Positions 1 through 7,978 of a DNA stretch of 64,000 nt are shown here, in pieces. The position numbers and the translations under genes were made by a program. Below the pieces are notes generated by a model that worked only from the letters and a program-made list of their open reading frames with translations, had not been told where the DNA came from and did no database searches. Source of the stretch: Bacillus rhizoplanae (GTDB lineage: Bacteria; Bacillota; Bacilli; Bacillales; Bacillaceae_G); NCBI RefSeq assembly GCF_917563915.1, contig NZ_CAKJTI010000003.1, forward strand, positions 248,001 to 312,000. The letters are read 5' to 3'. How positions within the stretch are numbered: position 1 is the first letter of the stretch; each line of letters opens with the position of its first letter.

Positions 1-711
1 ATGTTATATGTAAATAAACGAGATGAAATTATAGGCAACATGAATCATAAAGGGCAAGAAGTTTTACAGAAAAACAATGAAATGTTAGTGGAAGTTGCGA
101 TTCGAGATGTGAAATCTGTATATGCTTATTTTAAAACAACAAGAAATGGTCTTTCCGTTAAAGAAGCAAAAAAACGTATCGCACAATATGGGAAAAATGA
201 ACGATATGCGAATAAAAAAATTATGCTGGCTTATATTATGATGAAGTTGATTGAAAAAGTAAGTCTGTTTGAAAAGGAAACGAATCAAACAAGTGCAACA
301 ACATCAAAAACGGTTGCTGTTTTAAGAGTAGTAAATGATAAAGCAAATGGAGTAGATACAAATTCTGAAATGATGAATATTCCTGTAGAAGAATTGGTTC
401 CAGGTGATGTAATTTGTCTTTCAGCAGGTGATACTGTACCAGCTGATGCCCGCATTATTTACGCAAAAGATTTATTAGTAGATGAATCTCCTTTAACAGG
501 AAAGGAAATGCTTGTAGAAAAATATGAAAGTTGTTATCATATCGAAAAAAAGCGATTTATGCCGTTAAAACGCATAAAAGATTACAATCCACTTTATCTT
601 GAAAATTTATGCTATAAAAGCACCCATATTGTTAATGGAACAGCAAAGGCAGTTGTTGTTTCAACTGGAAATAATACGTACGTGGAACTATTACATCAAT
701 ATTGTAAGTAA
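1..711 (+). CDS. P-type ATPase N-terminal/actuator fragment, probably non-catalytic
   Basis: A 236-residue protein that matches only the first part of a cation P-type ATPase. It has an N-terminal cation_ATPase_N-like segment (about residues 35-65) and an actuator domain (about 95-230) with the motifs VPGDV and GDTVPADAR. It ends before the membrane-embedded ion site, the phosphorylation motif DKTG and the nucleotide-binding domain. The actuator loop, TGES in working pumps, reads TGKE, so the dephosphorylation glutamate is displaced. The segment between residues 65 and 95 is not a convincing pair of membrane helices. The ATG is the first base of the window, so upstream signals cannot be seen. 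The stop is followed by a terminator near 780. It is either a decayed pump or a free-standing regulatory fragment; no function is assigned. Confidence 0.7.
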   Translation: MLYVNKRDEIIGNMNHKGQEVLQKNNEMLVEVAIRDVKSVYAYFKTTRNGLSVKEAKKRIAQYGKNERYANKKIMLAYIMMKLIEKVSLFEKETNQTSATTSKTVAVLRVVNDKANGVDTNSEMMNIPVEELVPGDVICLSAGDTVPADARIIYAKDLLVDESPLTGKEMLVEKYESCYHIEKKRFMPLKRIKDYNPLYLENLCYKSTHIVNGTAKAVVVSTGNNTYVELLHQYCK

Positions 712-779
712 TCTTTATGGATGCTAAATGGAGTAAATCATTGTATAATAAAAAGTACAATCATTATTGATTATTTATA

Positions 780-812
780 ACCTTGCGTAATGACGTGAGG
801 TTTTTATTTTTG
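780..812 (+). terminator. Rho-independent terminator
   Basis: Stem CCTTGCGT/ACGTGAGG (8 bp with two G-U pairs), AATG loop, then a T-rich tail. It separates the ATPase fragment from ypcP. Confidence 0.65.
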
Positions 813-829
813 TCATTAGGAGAGGAATT

Positions 830-1696
830 ATGAAAAAAGTATTATTAGTAGATGGTATGGCACTATTATTTCGTGCTTTTTATGCAACAAGTGTCTACGG
901 GCAATTTATGAAAAGACAAGATGGTACTCCGACAAACGGGATTCATGGTTATATGAAGCATTTATTAACAGCGTCTGGGACAATTGAACCGACTCATATT
1001 GTAACGTGCTGGGATATGGGGAGTACAACCTTTCGAACAGAAGCGTTTTCAAACTATAAGGCGAATCGCGGGGCACCGCCAGAAGAATTAATTCCACAAT
1101 TCGATTTAGTGCAAGAAATGACTGCGCATTTATCTATTCCAGTCATTGGTATGAAAGGATATGAAGCTGATGACTGTATTGGAACATTAGCAAAAGTGTA
1201 TCAAAATGAAGCAGAAGTGTTTATTTTAACGGGTGATACAGATTTGCTGCAGCTTGTTGATACAAATATTACCGTCATGCTCCTTCGCAAAGGAATTGGA
1301 AACTATGAATATTACACGCCTGAAAAAATTATCGAAGAAAAAGGTGTACAGCCGTGGCAAATTGTTCATGCAAAGGCATTTATGGGTGATTCAAGTGACA
1401 ATTATCCAGGAGTAAAGGGCATTGGTGAAAAGACAGCATATAAGCTCATTCAAGAGCACGAAACAGTTGCAGCTGTTTTAGAAAACATTGCACTATTAAC
1501 GAAAACACAGCGTACAAAAATTGAAAATGACTTAGACAATTTGCATATGTCATTACAACTTGCACAAATTCATTGTGAAGTGCCAATTTCTTGTGGATTA
1601 GAAGAAGCCCTTCACACAATTGATATAGAAAAAATCCGATTCGTTTGTGAGCAAATGAACTGGGGCAGACCCGAAATGTTTGTAAATATGTTATAA
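830..1696 (+). CDS. ypcP: 5'-3' exonuclease, YpcP family
   Basis: A 288-residue FEN/PolI-exonuclease-type nuclease that removes RNA primers or flaps from 5' ends. It is the free-standing relative of the DNA polymerase I 5' nuclease domain. Metal-binding acidic motifs are visible: Asp8 in LLVDG, EADD at 112-115, GDTD at 135-138 and GDSSDN at 186-191. The helix-3-turn-helix DNA-binding motif GVKGIGEKTA follows at 194-203. The length agrees with the Bacillus family. The start is supported by AGGAG just upstream (GGAGAGGAATT before ATG). It is single-gene, bounded by terminators. Assignment is secure at family level; the symbol follows the B. subtilis orthologue. Confidence 0.93.
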   Translation: MKKVLLVDGMALLFRAFYATSVYGQFMKRQDGTPTNGIHGYMKHLLTASGTIEPTHIVTCWDMGSTTFRTEAFSNYKANRGAPPEELIPQFDLVQEMTAHLSIPVIGMKGYEADDCIGTLAKVYQNEAEVFILTGDTDLLQLVDTNITVMLLRKGIGNYEYYTPEKIIEEKGVQPWQIVHAKAFMGDSSDNYPGVKGIGEKTAYKLIQEHETVAAVLENIALLTKTQRTKIENDLDNLHMSLQLAQIHCEVPISCGLEEALHTIDIEKIRFVCEQMNWGRPEMFVNML

Positions 1697-1701
1697 ATTG
1701 A

Positions 1702-1726
1702 AACTTCTATTAGTAGAAGCTTTTCT
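1702..1726 (+). terminator. Probable terminator of ypcP
   Basis: Short stem CTTCTA/TAGAAG followed by CTTTTCT directly after the ypcP stop codon. Confidence 0.45.
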
Positions 1727-1737
1727 GCATCCCGCAT

Positions 1738-1790
1738 TGATGGAAAGCCTGCCTAATAGGGTATTTACTGCCCAAAAGTAGCGGGATAAA
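1738..1790 (-). repeat. bcr1-like repeat, truncated copy
   Basis: Reads TGATGGAAAGCC...TTTACTGCCC...AGCGGGATAAA, which is the left half of the dispersed repeat in minus orientation with its right end missing. ATAAA (TTTAT on the other strand) bounds it. Confidence 0.55.
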
Positions 1791-1826
1791 AAGCGGTTCT
1801 TGAAAAGGATTTATTCTAGACTATAG

Positions 1827-1865
1827 ATAACGCCCAATCAAACTATACATTTGATTGGGCGTTAT
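1827..1865 (+). terminator. Strong hairpin, terminator-like
   Basis: Perfect 16-bp inverted repeat (ATAACGCCCAATCAAA and its complement) with a 7-nt loop and T-rich flank. No gene ends close by on either strand, so it may serve ypcP read-through or be a remnant. Confidence 0.6.
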
Positions 1866-1867
1866 TA

Positions 1868-2132
1868 TTTATATTTAAAACATTTCAACTGGATATGGTT
1901 TCTACCATATCTAATTTCTTTAGATTGATAGTAAAGGTAGTAAACAAACTGTTGGTAAAGTCACGTTTCAGTCGCAGAACTATACACATATTGACTCATG
2001 AAAAAATATACGTAGTTTTCATTTGAAGTTCAAATGGATTTCACACAAATCTTTTATTATTACACAATACAGGTAATTACTTATCTTTTATATAAATGAA
2101 ATTTTTCATAACAATTAAGGAGGAAATTAAGT
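1868..2132. other. AT-rich intergenic leader of the fbpB-like gene
   Basis: No gene seen. It should contain the promoter of the small basic protein downstream. A perfect small palindrome ATGAAATTTTTCAT lies at 2097-2110, where a Fur-type site could be expected, but it is not a good match to the 7-1-7 Fur consensus. Confidence 0.4.
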
Positions 2133-2273
2133 ATGCGAAAAAAAATAAGAAAATCCTTTAAACAATTACTAATAGAAAATAAACAATCATTATTAAATAA
2201 TAAGGAGAACATAAGAGAAATTGAAGAAAAAATTGAAAAAAGACATGTATCATATGGAGCAGCGAGTAACTGA
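2133..2273 (+). CDS. fbpB: Small basic protein, FbpB family (Fur-regulated basic protein type)
   Basis: A 46-residue basic protein beginning MRKKIRKSFKQLL, with core motif SFKQLLIENKQSLL and then a charged REIEEKIEKRH helix. This is the pattern of the FbpB family. In B. subtilis FbpB is a small protein made under iron starvation that helps the Fur-regulated sRNA FsrA down-regulate iron-rich enzymes. The start is fixed by a textbook AAGGAGG 9 nt before the ATG, and a strong terminator follows near 2381. The family call rests on the motif pattern. Iron regulation is inferred, because no clear Fur box is seen here. It could be one of several paralogues, so the symbol is by family only. Confidence 0.72.
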   Translation: MRKKIRKSFKQLLIENKQSLLNNKENIREIEEKIEKRHVSYGAASN

Positions 2274-2380
2274 GTAAAGGAAAATTTTTGATCAGGAAAA
2301 TCCACATAATAAGGAGTTAATCTATAAATCTTGAATAAGCATTTAAATAAAACATTGCAACTTAAAGTGCTGCTAATTCG

Positions 2381-2416
2381 AAAGTCCTTTCAGTGATAAC
2401 CTGAAAGGACTTTGTT
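2381..2416 (+). terminator. Terminator of the fbpB-like gene
   Basis: Perfect 13-bp stem AAAGTCCTTTCAG with loop TGATAAC, then TTTGTTT. Confidence 0.8.
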
Positions 2417-2620
2417 TATCTAACTTATTAGTTGGAAAGGATGTTAAAAAACTTTATTTGTAGTCGACTTCTTGTAAATGAGTAAGTAAACGACTATGAA
2501 TACGTAACAAAGTTTGAATAGATAGATTCTACAGCAGTTTTCAAAGAAAATTCATTCTCATAATGCCCGAAAACATGTATGATAGAGAGTGGAGAATTTT
2601 TCAAACTAGGTGGGGACATC

Positions 2621-2881
2621 ATGCAAACAGTTCAAGATTACCTTTCATTCTTACATACAAAAGGGTTTAAATTATCAGAGGAAGCACAAGGATTTATTAT
2701 GTTTGGTCAAGGGTATACAGGTTCATCTGATGGAATTGTGAATGTGGCGATTGAAGCGACGATTAAGCACCAATTACAATTTGATGGCAGTTACTTTATT
2801 GCTTTGTTAGAACGATTAAAGGAAGAGAAAATTACCGATAAAAAAAGCGCGATGGCTTTTATGCGGAAGTTACAAACATAA
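2621..2881 (+). CDS. Small conserved protein, possibly DUF6123 family
   Basis: An 86-residue soluble protein with no signal peptide or membrane helix. It is mainly helical and ends KSAMAFMRKLQT. An upstream in-frame start at 2579 exists, but AGGTGGGG lies 6 nt before the ATG at 2621, so that start was chosen. It stands convergently to the EamA transporter with only 2 nt between stop codons. The sequence looks like the DUF6123 proteins of Bacillaceae, a memory-based call that needs a profile search. No function can be given. Confidence 0.65.
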   Translation: MQTVQDYLSFLHTKGFKLSEEAQGFIMFGQGYTGSSDGIVNVAIEATIKHQLQFDGSYFIALLERLKEEKITDKKSAMAFMRKLQT

Positions 2882-2883
2882 CT

Positions 2884-3789
2884 TCATGCAGCCTGCGCTT
2901 CTTTTTTTTGTTTATTTGGGAGTTCCACAAAGATCATTCCTAAGAAAATACAAATGCACCCAATGATAGCTGATACTGACAATTGCTCATTCGCAACAAG
3001 AACACCTGTGATTGCTGCAAAGACTGGCTCCATTGCGAAAATAATGGCAACGCGGGTGGGTGACGTGTACTTTTGTGCTGTTGTCTGAATAAAGAATGCA
3101 AGAGAAGTGGCAAATAGCGATGTTAGCAATAGTGCGAACAAAAATGAGCGATTCGTCCATAATGATAGCGAAAATAACTTCTCCCAATCTTCAAACAAAA
3201 ATGCACAAATAGAAGAAAAGAGTCCAACTGCTAATATTTGTGTTGTACTTAATAATAACGGAGACACCTTTTTTGAAAAGAATCCATTTACAAGTATGTG
3301 AGCAGCAAATGCTACAGCGCAACCTATGATAAGAAGGTCTCCTATATTCAATTGAAAAGAATTTCCAGCTGTTAATAAAAACAATCCAATTGTAGCTACT
3401 GTAATTCCGAGTACAATAAATATATTCGCTTTTTGTTTTAAAAATATAAACGATAAAATAGGCACCATGACAATACTAAGTCCTGTTAAAAATCCTGCTT
3501 TAGAAGAAGTTGTATATAATAAGCCGAATGTTTGTAACAAGTAACCAATAAATAAAAAGAATCCTACTATAATACCAGCGAAGCTACTATACCCTGCACG
3601 TTTAATAGGTATTTTTTTCATAGAAATGAGCTGAATAACCAGTAAAATAAGTCCAGCTAATAAGAAACGTACAGCATTAAAAGAAAATGGTCCGACAAAT
3701 GACATAGCATTTTGAACAACAACAAACGTAGCTCCCCAAATAAAGGCAACGAACAACAATGCGAGAGGAGCAATCCACTCTTTTTTCAA
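2884..3789 (-). CDS. EamA/DMT-family transporter
   Basis: About 301 residues with ten hydrophobic helices in two EamA repeats. The N-terminal segment carries FIWGATFVVVQ and RFLLAGLILL, the usual first-repeat signature. Members of the drug/metabolite transporter superfamily export amino acids, metabolites or drugs; the substrate cannot be read here. The TTG at 3789 was preferred because GGGGGT lies about 7 nt upstream. An ATG at 3807 would overlap the end of the RNase H gene. It follows the RNase H gene by 4 nt, so the two are probably co-transcribed. Confidence 0.85.
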   Translation of the reverse strand: MKKEWIAPLALLFVAFIWGATFVVVQNAMSFVGPFSFNAVRFLLAGLILLVIQLISMKKIPIKRAGYSSFAGIIVGFFLFIGYLLQTFGLLYTTSSKAGFLTGLSIVMVPILSFIFLKQKANIFIVLGITVATIGLFLLTAGNSFQLNIGDLLIIGCAVAFAAHILVNGFFSKKVSPLLLSTTQILAVGLFSSICAFLFEDWEKLFSLSLWTNRSFLFALLLTSLFATSLAFFIQTTAQKYTSPTRVAIIFAMEPVFAAITGVLVANEQLSVSAIIGCICIFLGMIFVELPNKQKKEAQAA

Positions 3790-3793
3790 TACA

Positions 3794-4189
3794 CTACCCC
3801 CGTTCATTTTTTAAAATTGCTTTTCGCGCTAATTCATCTGCTACTTTATTTTGACTGCTTGGAATCCACTTCATAAAAAAGAGATCAAATTGCTGGGTCA
3901 TTTGCAATGCTTCTTCTAAAAGCGGCGCATATAATGGATTCTTCGCATATTGTTTTTCAACAGCTTGTTCTACAAGCTGGGAATCTGTTCGAAACGATAC
4001 AATTTTATAATTATGTTCGGTGCAATATTTTAATGCAGCAAGTAATGCGTGATACTCAGCTTCATGATTGCTCATAACTCCAAGTGGAACAGAAAGCTGC
4101 ACAGGCGGTTGAACACCTTTGATAAAAACCCCGGCGCCAGAAGGACCAGGGTTCCCTTTTGATGCACCATCAATGTACACTTCAATCAA
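3794..4189 (-). CDS. Ribonuclease HI family protein (YpdQ-like)
   Basis: A 131-residue single-domain RNase HI-like protein. All four catalytic acids are in place: Asp7 in VYIDGASKGN, Glu45 in NHEAEY, Asp69 in RTDSQ and Asp118 in NKVADELA. It lacks the basic protrusion of E. coli RNase HI, as is typical for the short Gram-positive type. It probably degrades RNA in RNA-DNA hybrids. It is the first gene of a two-gene unit with the EamA transporter. A second, degenerate paralogue lies at 5980; the pairing of two RNase H-like genes near queT matches the B. subtilis ypdP-ypdQ-ypeP neighbourhood. Confidence 0.9.
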   Translation of the reverse strand: MIEVYIDGASKGNPGPSGAGVFIKGVQPPVQLSVPLGVMSNHEAEYHALLAALKYCTEHNYKIVSFRTDSQLVEQAVEKQYAKNPLYAPLLEEALQMTQQFDLFFMKWIPSSQNKVADELARKAILKNERG

Positions 4190-4204
4190 ATTGAAAACCT
4201 CCGA

Positions 4205-5077
4205 TTAACCGATTGTAATGCTATAGCGGCATGTAAATGTTTCATTCGCTTTTAACATTTGAATTCCTTTTTTTTCTTTAAAGTCTTTTACGGGCTCTAC
4301 TTCATCAGCAATGCCATACCAAGGTTCAATACATAGAAACGGTGCGTCGTTTCCAGGCGTCCACACACCTACAAATGGAAATCCTTCAAATGCTACTTTA
4401 ATAAATTTATTATGTTTGTGAGAGCGGATGGCAATTTCGTTTTTGTTCATGTTTTCAAAAATAAGCGCATCGTTTTTAAATAAATCGTATGTAAGTGGAA
4501 GTTCGGTTGTTTCTTCTGCTACTATGAGTTTATTTTTAGAAAGAAACGGTCCTTCTAAAACGCTTGTTTCTAAGTGCTCTGGAGTGCTGAAAGATAAGTA
4601 GTAATCTGTGAAAGATTCATTTGATAGTAAAGGACAATTAAAACCAGGGTGTCCTCCAATTGAAAAATACATTTCTTTCGTGTTTGGATTGATTACTTCA
4701 TATGTTACGTATACAGATGTTTCATATAATTCATAAGAAACGAGTAATTCAAATGCAAACGGATAGTTTTGTAATGTTTCTTCATTACTCGTTACTACGT
4801 ATGTGATTTTTGATTCGCTTTGTTCTTTTATTGTAAATGTTAGATCACGAGCAAATCCATGCTGTGTTAACGAATAAGAGTTTTCATCAACATAATATGT
4901 ATTATCTACTAATCTTCCGACGATTGGGAATAAAATGGGAGCATGTCGTCCCCAATACTTTGAATCCCCTTGCCACATATATTCTGTATGATCTTCTTTT
5001 AAGCGAATGCTTTGCAATTCTGCACCTTTTTCAGAAATAGAAACGATCATTTTTTCATTTTGAATCGTTGCTGTCAT
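4205..5077 (-). CDS. Aldose 1-epimerase (mutarotase)-like protein, LacX type
   Basis: About 290 residues of a galactose-mutarotase-like beta-sandwich. Visible family features are PILFPIVGRL (about 50-60), the HGFARDL segment, the GGHPGFNCP motif holding the catalytic His, and CIEPWYGIAD with the catalytic-type Glu near the C-terminus. It probably interconverts alpha and beta anomers of a hexose or acts on a phosphosugar; the natural substrate of the LacX/YeaD branch is unclear. ATG at 5077 was chosen because AGGAGGG lies 7 nt upstream. It appears to be the promoter-proximal gene of the leftward set. Confidence 0.88.
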   Translation of the reverse strand: MTATIQNEKMIVSISEKGAELQSIRLKEDHTEYMWQGDSKYWGRHAPILFPIVGRLVDNTYYVDENSYSLTQHGFARDLTFTIKEQSESKITYVVTSNEETLQNYPFAFELLVSYELYETSVYVTYEVINPNTKEMYFSIGGHPGFNCPLLSNESFTDYYLSFSTPEHLETSVLEGPFLSKNKLIVAEETTELPLTYDLFKNDALIFENMNKNEIAIRSHKHNKFIKVAFEGFPFVGVWTPGNDAPFLCIEPWYGIADEVEPVKDFKEKKGIQMLKANETFTCRYSITIG

Positions 5078-5242
5078 GAACAAACCCTCCTAAATCTTTC
5101 ATGTTTTTTATTATACGTCCTATAAAAAGAAAAGGATAGTTTATGACTATCCCTTTGTAATTCAGTTCATTTGATGCATCTTCTGCCATATTGACTTGAA
5201 TTTAAATTATAAATATAATGTAATTTTGTTCATTTACATATT

Positions 5243-5282
5243 CACGTGGTTCGTAACCATCCCACGTAAAAAAACTAAGGAG
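5243..5282 (+). promoter_or_regulatory. preQ1-I riboswitch overlapping the queT ribosome binding site
   Basis: Stem ACGTGG (5244-5249)/CCACGT (5262-5267) encloses a 12-nt loop with TTCGTAACC. It is followed by the A-rich tail TAAAAAAACTAAGGAG, which contains the Shine-Dalgarno sequence. Size, loop and A-tail fit the class I preQ1 aptamer, the smallest known type. The SD placement implies that ligand binding blocks translation of queT. Confidence 0.87.
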
Positions 5283-5290
5283 ATTATACA

Positions 5291-5776
5291 ATGAAAATTA
5301 AGACACTTGTTGGTAACGGGGTTTTAGCAGCTTTATATATTGCCGTTTCCATGCTTATTCAGCCTTTTGGTTTTACGAATATTCAATTTCGTATTTCGGA
5401 AATGTTCAATCATCTTGTTGTGTTCAATAAAAAATATATTTACGGGATTGTGTTGGGAGTGTTTTTAACAAACCTCTTTTTCTCACCAATGATTGCATAT
5501 GATCTTGTATTTGGGGTGGGGCAATCTATTATTGCCTTGCTTTGTACAATTGTTTCTATGCGTTTCATAAAAGGGATATGGGCGCGGATGATTTTTAACA
5601 CAGTTGTCTTTACGTTTACAATGTCCCTTATTGCCATCGAACTACATCTTGCATTTGATTTACCATTTTTGCTTACATGGCTAACATGTGCAATTGGTGA
5701 ATTTGTTGTAATGGCTATTGGAGCACCTGTTATGTATTTTATTAATAAACGAGTGCAGTTTGAGAAATTTGTGTAA
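5291..5776 (+). CDS. queT: Queuosine precursor transporter QueT
   Basis: A 161-residue integral membrane protein with about five helices. Family hallmarks are the N-terminal NGVLAALYIAVSML and the conserved FRISEMFNHLVVF. QueT is the substrate-binding S component of an ECF transporter that takes up preQ0/preQ1 for queuosine tRNA modification. The preQ1-I riboswitch directly upstream independently supports the call. It is monocistronic with a terminator at 5794. The energising ECF module must be elsewhere. Confidence 0.93.
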   Translation: MKIKTLVGNGVLAALYIAVSMLIQPFGFTNIQFRISEMFNHLVVFNKKYIYGIVLGVFLTNLFFSPMIAYDLVFGVGQSIIALLCTIVSMRFIKGIWARMIFNTVVFTFTMSLIAIELHLAFDLPFLLTWLTCAIGEFVVMAIGAPVMYFINKRVQFEKFV

Positions 5777-5793
5777 GATGGATAAGAATAAGA

Positions 5794-5830
5794 GAGTTGT
5801 TCACTTAATCGTGACAACTCTTATTTCTTT
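5794..5830 (+). terminator. Terminator of queT
   Basis: Stem GAGTTGT-CAC/GTGACAACTC with one bulge, followed by TTATTTCTTTTT. Confidence 0.7.
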
Positions 5831-5979
5831 TTCTCAATTTATATTTGCAGGAGTTTCACTTCATCGTTCGGAGATGTGATGTATTCGGAATAGAATACTG
5901 TGCTCATAGACAAAATATTATAAAATGAACATGTAATATTTGGTAGTGTATTGATTTTGTATGTAAAAGGGGGAGCAAA

Positions 5980-6639
5980 ATGAAATATAAAATAACTTGG
6001 TTATATCGAACAAAACATGGTTTAGAGACTAACCTTGAAACAGATTACCTTCGTTTAGAAGAGGCGATGCAGTTTGCAGTGGACTTTGAAAAAACAGGGA
6101 GAGCGAAAGAACTGTTGTTTTATGATGAAATGGGGACGAAGTGGACGTTAAAAGAAGTTAAGAAATTGAGTAAACAAGTTGAAGAGGAGCCGCAAGATCT
6201 CTTATTGTATTTCGATGGAGGGTACGATATTGAGACGAAAGAAGCGGGCGTGGGAGTGAGTATTTATTATAAGAAGCAGGGAAAAACATATCGAATTCGT
6301 CGCAATGCTTACATAGAAGGAATTGCTGATAATAATGAAGCGGAATATGCTGCGTTATTATACGGAATGAATGTGCTAGAAGAGCTAGGAGTTAAGTATG
6401 AATCCGTTATACTTCGCGGTGATTCTCAAGTGGTGCTCCAGCAATTAGCGGGTGAATGGCCATGTTATGAGGAACATTTAATCCATTATTTAGATCAAGT
6501 CGAACAAAAAGCAAAACAGATGAGAATAAAACTGATATGTGAACCTGTTTCTAGAAAACAGAATAAAGAAGCTCATCAATTGGCAACGCAAGCACTTGAA
6601 GGAACGAATATTGATAGTCATAAAGAAATAACAGAGTAG
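5980..6639 (+). CDS. Degenerate RNase H-like protein (YpeP-like)
   Basis: A 219-residue protein. An N-terminal region of about 70 residues resembles neither RNase H nor a known hybrid-binding domain with certainty. A C-terminal RNase H fold keeps Asp79 (LYFDGG), Glu122 (NNEAEY) and Asp148 (RGDSQ). The fourth active-site aspartate is His199 in NKEAHQLA. Activity is therefore doubtful. AAGGGGGAG upstream supports the start. It is followed after 12 nt by the small zinc-finger gene; both probably form an operon, as ypeP-ypeQ do in B. subtilis. Confidence 0.85.
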   Translation: MKYKITWLYRTKHGLETNLETDYLRLEEAMQFAVDFEKTGRAKELLFYDEMGTKWTLKEVKKLSKQVEEEPQDLLLYFDGGYDIETKEAGVGVSIYYKKQGKTYRIRRNAYIEGIADNNEAEYAALLYGMNVLEELGVKYESVILRGDSQVVLQQLAGEWPCYEEHLIHYLDQVEQKAKQMRIKLICEPVSRKQNKEAHQLATQALEGTNIDSHKEITE

Positions 6640-6651
6640 GGGTGTGAAGGA

Positions 6652-6828
6652 GTGGATCGTAAGCAGTTGATTACGGAAGTGAATGATTTATTAGAAACAT
6701 ATTGCGATGGCTGCTTTTTACAGCAGCATTTTCGAAAAGAACATAGTAAATATTATGCCCACTCCTTTTGCATTCGGCAATGTACAATAGGAGCAAAGTT
6801 AAAAGAGTATGGAGAAAGACTGTCTTGA
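6652..6828 (+). CDS. Small zinc-finger protein, YpeQ type (zf-C2HCIx2C-like)
   Basis: A 58-residue protein with a metal-binding pattern: YCDGC, His ten residues further, then HSFC and RQC. This is the Cys/His layout of the short Bacillus YpeQ-like zinc fingers. An in-frame TAG at 6637 limits the start. GTG at 6652 is the only reasonable start and has AGGGGTG 7 nt upstream. It directly follows the YpeP-like gene. The binding partner is unknown. Confidence 0.82.
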   Translation: MDRKQLITEVNDLLETYCDGCFLQQHFRKEHSKYYAHSFCIRQCTIGAKLKEYGERLS

Positions 6829-6832
6829 ACGA

Positions 6833-6866
6833 TTCCCTATTTACTTTGTTGAGATAGGGAATTTTA
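6833..6866 (+). terminator. Terminator of the ypeP-ypeQ-like operon
   Basis: Stem TTCCCTAT/ATAGGGAA followed by TTTTAT. Confidence 0.7.
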
Positions 6867-6897
6867 TACGATTATATGTAGAAAACTTACAGCAGTT

Positions 6898-7002
6898 TTT
6901 ATCCTGCTATTTTGGGGCTGTAAGACCCCCACCTCAAGATTTAGAGAGAAACGAGGAAGATAGGTGGGGGATGAAAAAACACTGATGGAAGTTTCACTTT
7001 AT
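6898..7002 (+). repeat. bcr1-like repeat, internally deleted copy
   Basis: Bounded by TTTAT on both sides. It has the first hairpin (ACCCCCACCT...AGGTGGGGG) but jumps from GGTGGGGGATGAAAAA straight to CACTGATGGAAG, lacking the middle of the full element. Confidence 0.85.
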
Positions 7003-7055
7003 AGCTCGTTACGTACATAATAGAAACATCCAGAGAAAAATCCCCTGGATGTTTT

Positions 7056-7304
7056 TTAATGCTTTGCTTCTTGTAATTGATGCTCGCATTTCTCTAATTT
7101 TGCTTCTTGATCTAATAAAAATGGTGCATCTAAATCTGTCGCTACTTCTTTCATTGTTTCGAGCTGAAGGCGAGCTGAGTCAACAGCATTTGTAGCATGC
7201 TGCAATGATTCAGGGTCCATTGTGACCGTCGCGGAACCAACCATCTTTTGAGCAGTTTCTACGCGAAATCTTACTTCCTCAAAATCATTTACAGGTGAAC
7301 CCAT
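7056..7304 (-). CDS. DUF2564 family protein (YpzA-like)
   Basis: An 82-residue acidic helical protein with RVETAQKMVGSATVTMDPES and several heptad-like leucines, ending QLQEAKH. This matches the small DUF2564 family found beside cspD in Bacillus. A GGAGG lies upstream of the ATG. No membrane segment or catalytic residue is apparent, and the function is unknown. It lies downstream of cspD on the same strand but is separated from it by the cspD terminator. Confidence 0.78.
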   Translation of the reverse strand: MGSPVNDFEEVRFRVETAQKMVGSATVTMDPESLQHATNAVDSARLQLETMKEVATDLDAPFLLDQEAKLEKCEHQLQEAKH

Positions 7305-7380
7305 TGTTTTCTCCTCCTTTATTTTCTCATTTCACATAGTTTTCGCTCTGTGAAAAAGAAATATACAGAGGAATAAACAA

Positions 7381-7408
7381 AGGAGGTTACCGATGGGTAA
7401 CCTCCTGT
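7381..7408 (-). terminator. Terminator of cspD
   Basis: Perfect 10-bp stem GGAGGTTACC with loop GATG. The T-rich stretch lies on the minus-strand side, just past the cspD stop. Confidence 0.8.
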
Positions 7409-7419
7409 TATATGTTGAA

Positions 7420-7617
7420 TTAAAGTTTTACTACGTTAGTAGCTTGAGGTCCACGGTTTCCTTCAACGATTTCGAAAGAAACTTCTTGACCTTCTTCTAG
7501 AGATTTGTAGCCTTCTCCTTGAATTGCAGTGAAGTGTACGAATACATCGTCTCCGCCTTCAGCTTCGATAAATCCAAAACCTTTTTCGCTATTAAACCAT
7601 TTTACTTTACCTTGCAT
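7420..7617 (-). CDS. cspD: Cold shock protein CspD
   Basis: A 65-residue cold-shock-domain protein. RNP1 (KGFGFIE) and RNP2 (DVFVHF) bind single-stranded RNA/DNA, making it an RNA chaperone and translation facilitator. The C-terminal half ([19 protein letters not shown]) is closest to B. subtilis CspD among the paralogues, and the DUF2564 neighbour is the same. AGGAGGC precedes the ATG. Confidence 0.93.
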   Translation of the reverse strand: MQGKVKWFNSEKGFGFIEAEGGDDVFVHFTAIQGEGYKSLEEGQEVSFEIVEGNRGPQATNVVKL

Positions 7618-7892
7618 GTTATGATGCCTCCTAAATATGATTACTTTCTCATTTAGTGAATAATACAGAAAACATTCACAAATTCATAAAATCGAAATTG
7701 CTATATTCTTGAATATTCTACTAAATGATAAATTAAATATACATGAAATGGGAGATTTTAGTCAAGTAAGCGGTTTTATCTTTTTGTATTTTTAAATAAT
7801 TTTTTACACTAGCTAATGTAAATAGGTATAGGACAACTGCTACTTTTAATTTTAAATGAAGGCTGTACATAAAGAGCTGAGAGAATGAGTTG

Positions 7893-7978
7893 GTCTTACT
7901 GCTGGCATATGCCCGATTGGGCGGGCTTTCCATCGGTGGGGGATGAAAAAAACCCCACTGATGGAAGTTTCACTTTAT
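7893..7978 (+). repeat. bcr1-like repeat, left-truncated copy
   Basis: Retains GCCCGATTGGGCGGGCTTTCCATC, the second hairpin (GGTGGGG/CCCCACTGATGG) and the right end TTTCACTTTAT. The first hairpin is lost. Confidence 0.8.

Noticed and set aside
7733-7933. 66-codon leftward frame
   Set aside because: It overlaps the bcr1-like repeat and lacks a ribosome binding site.
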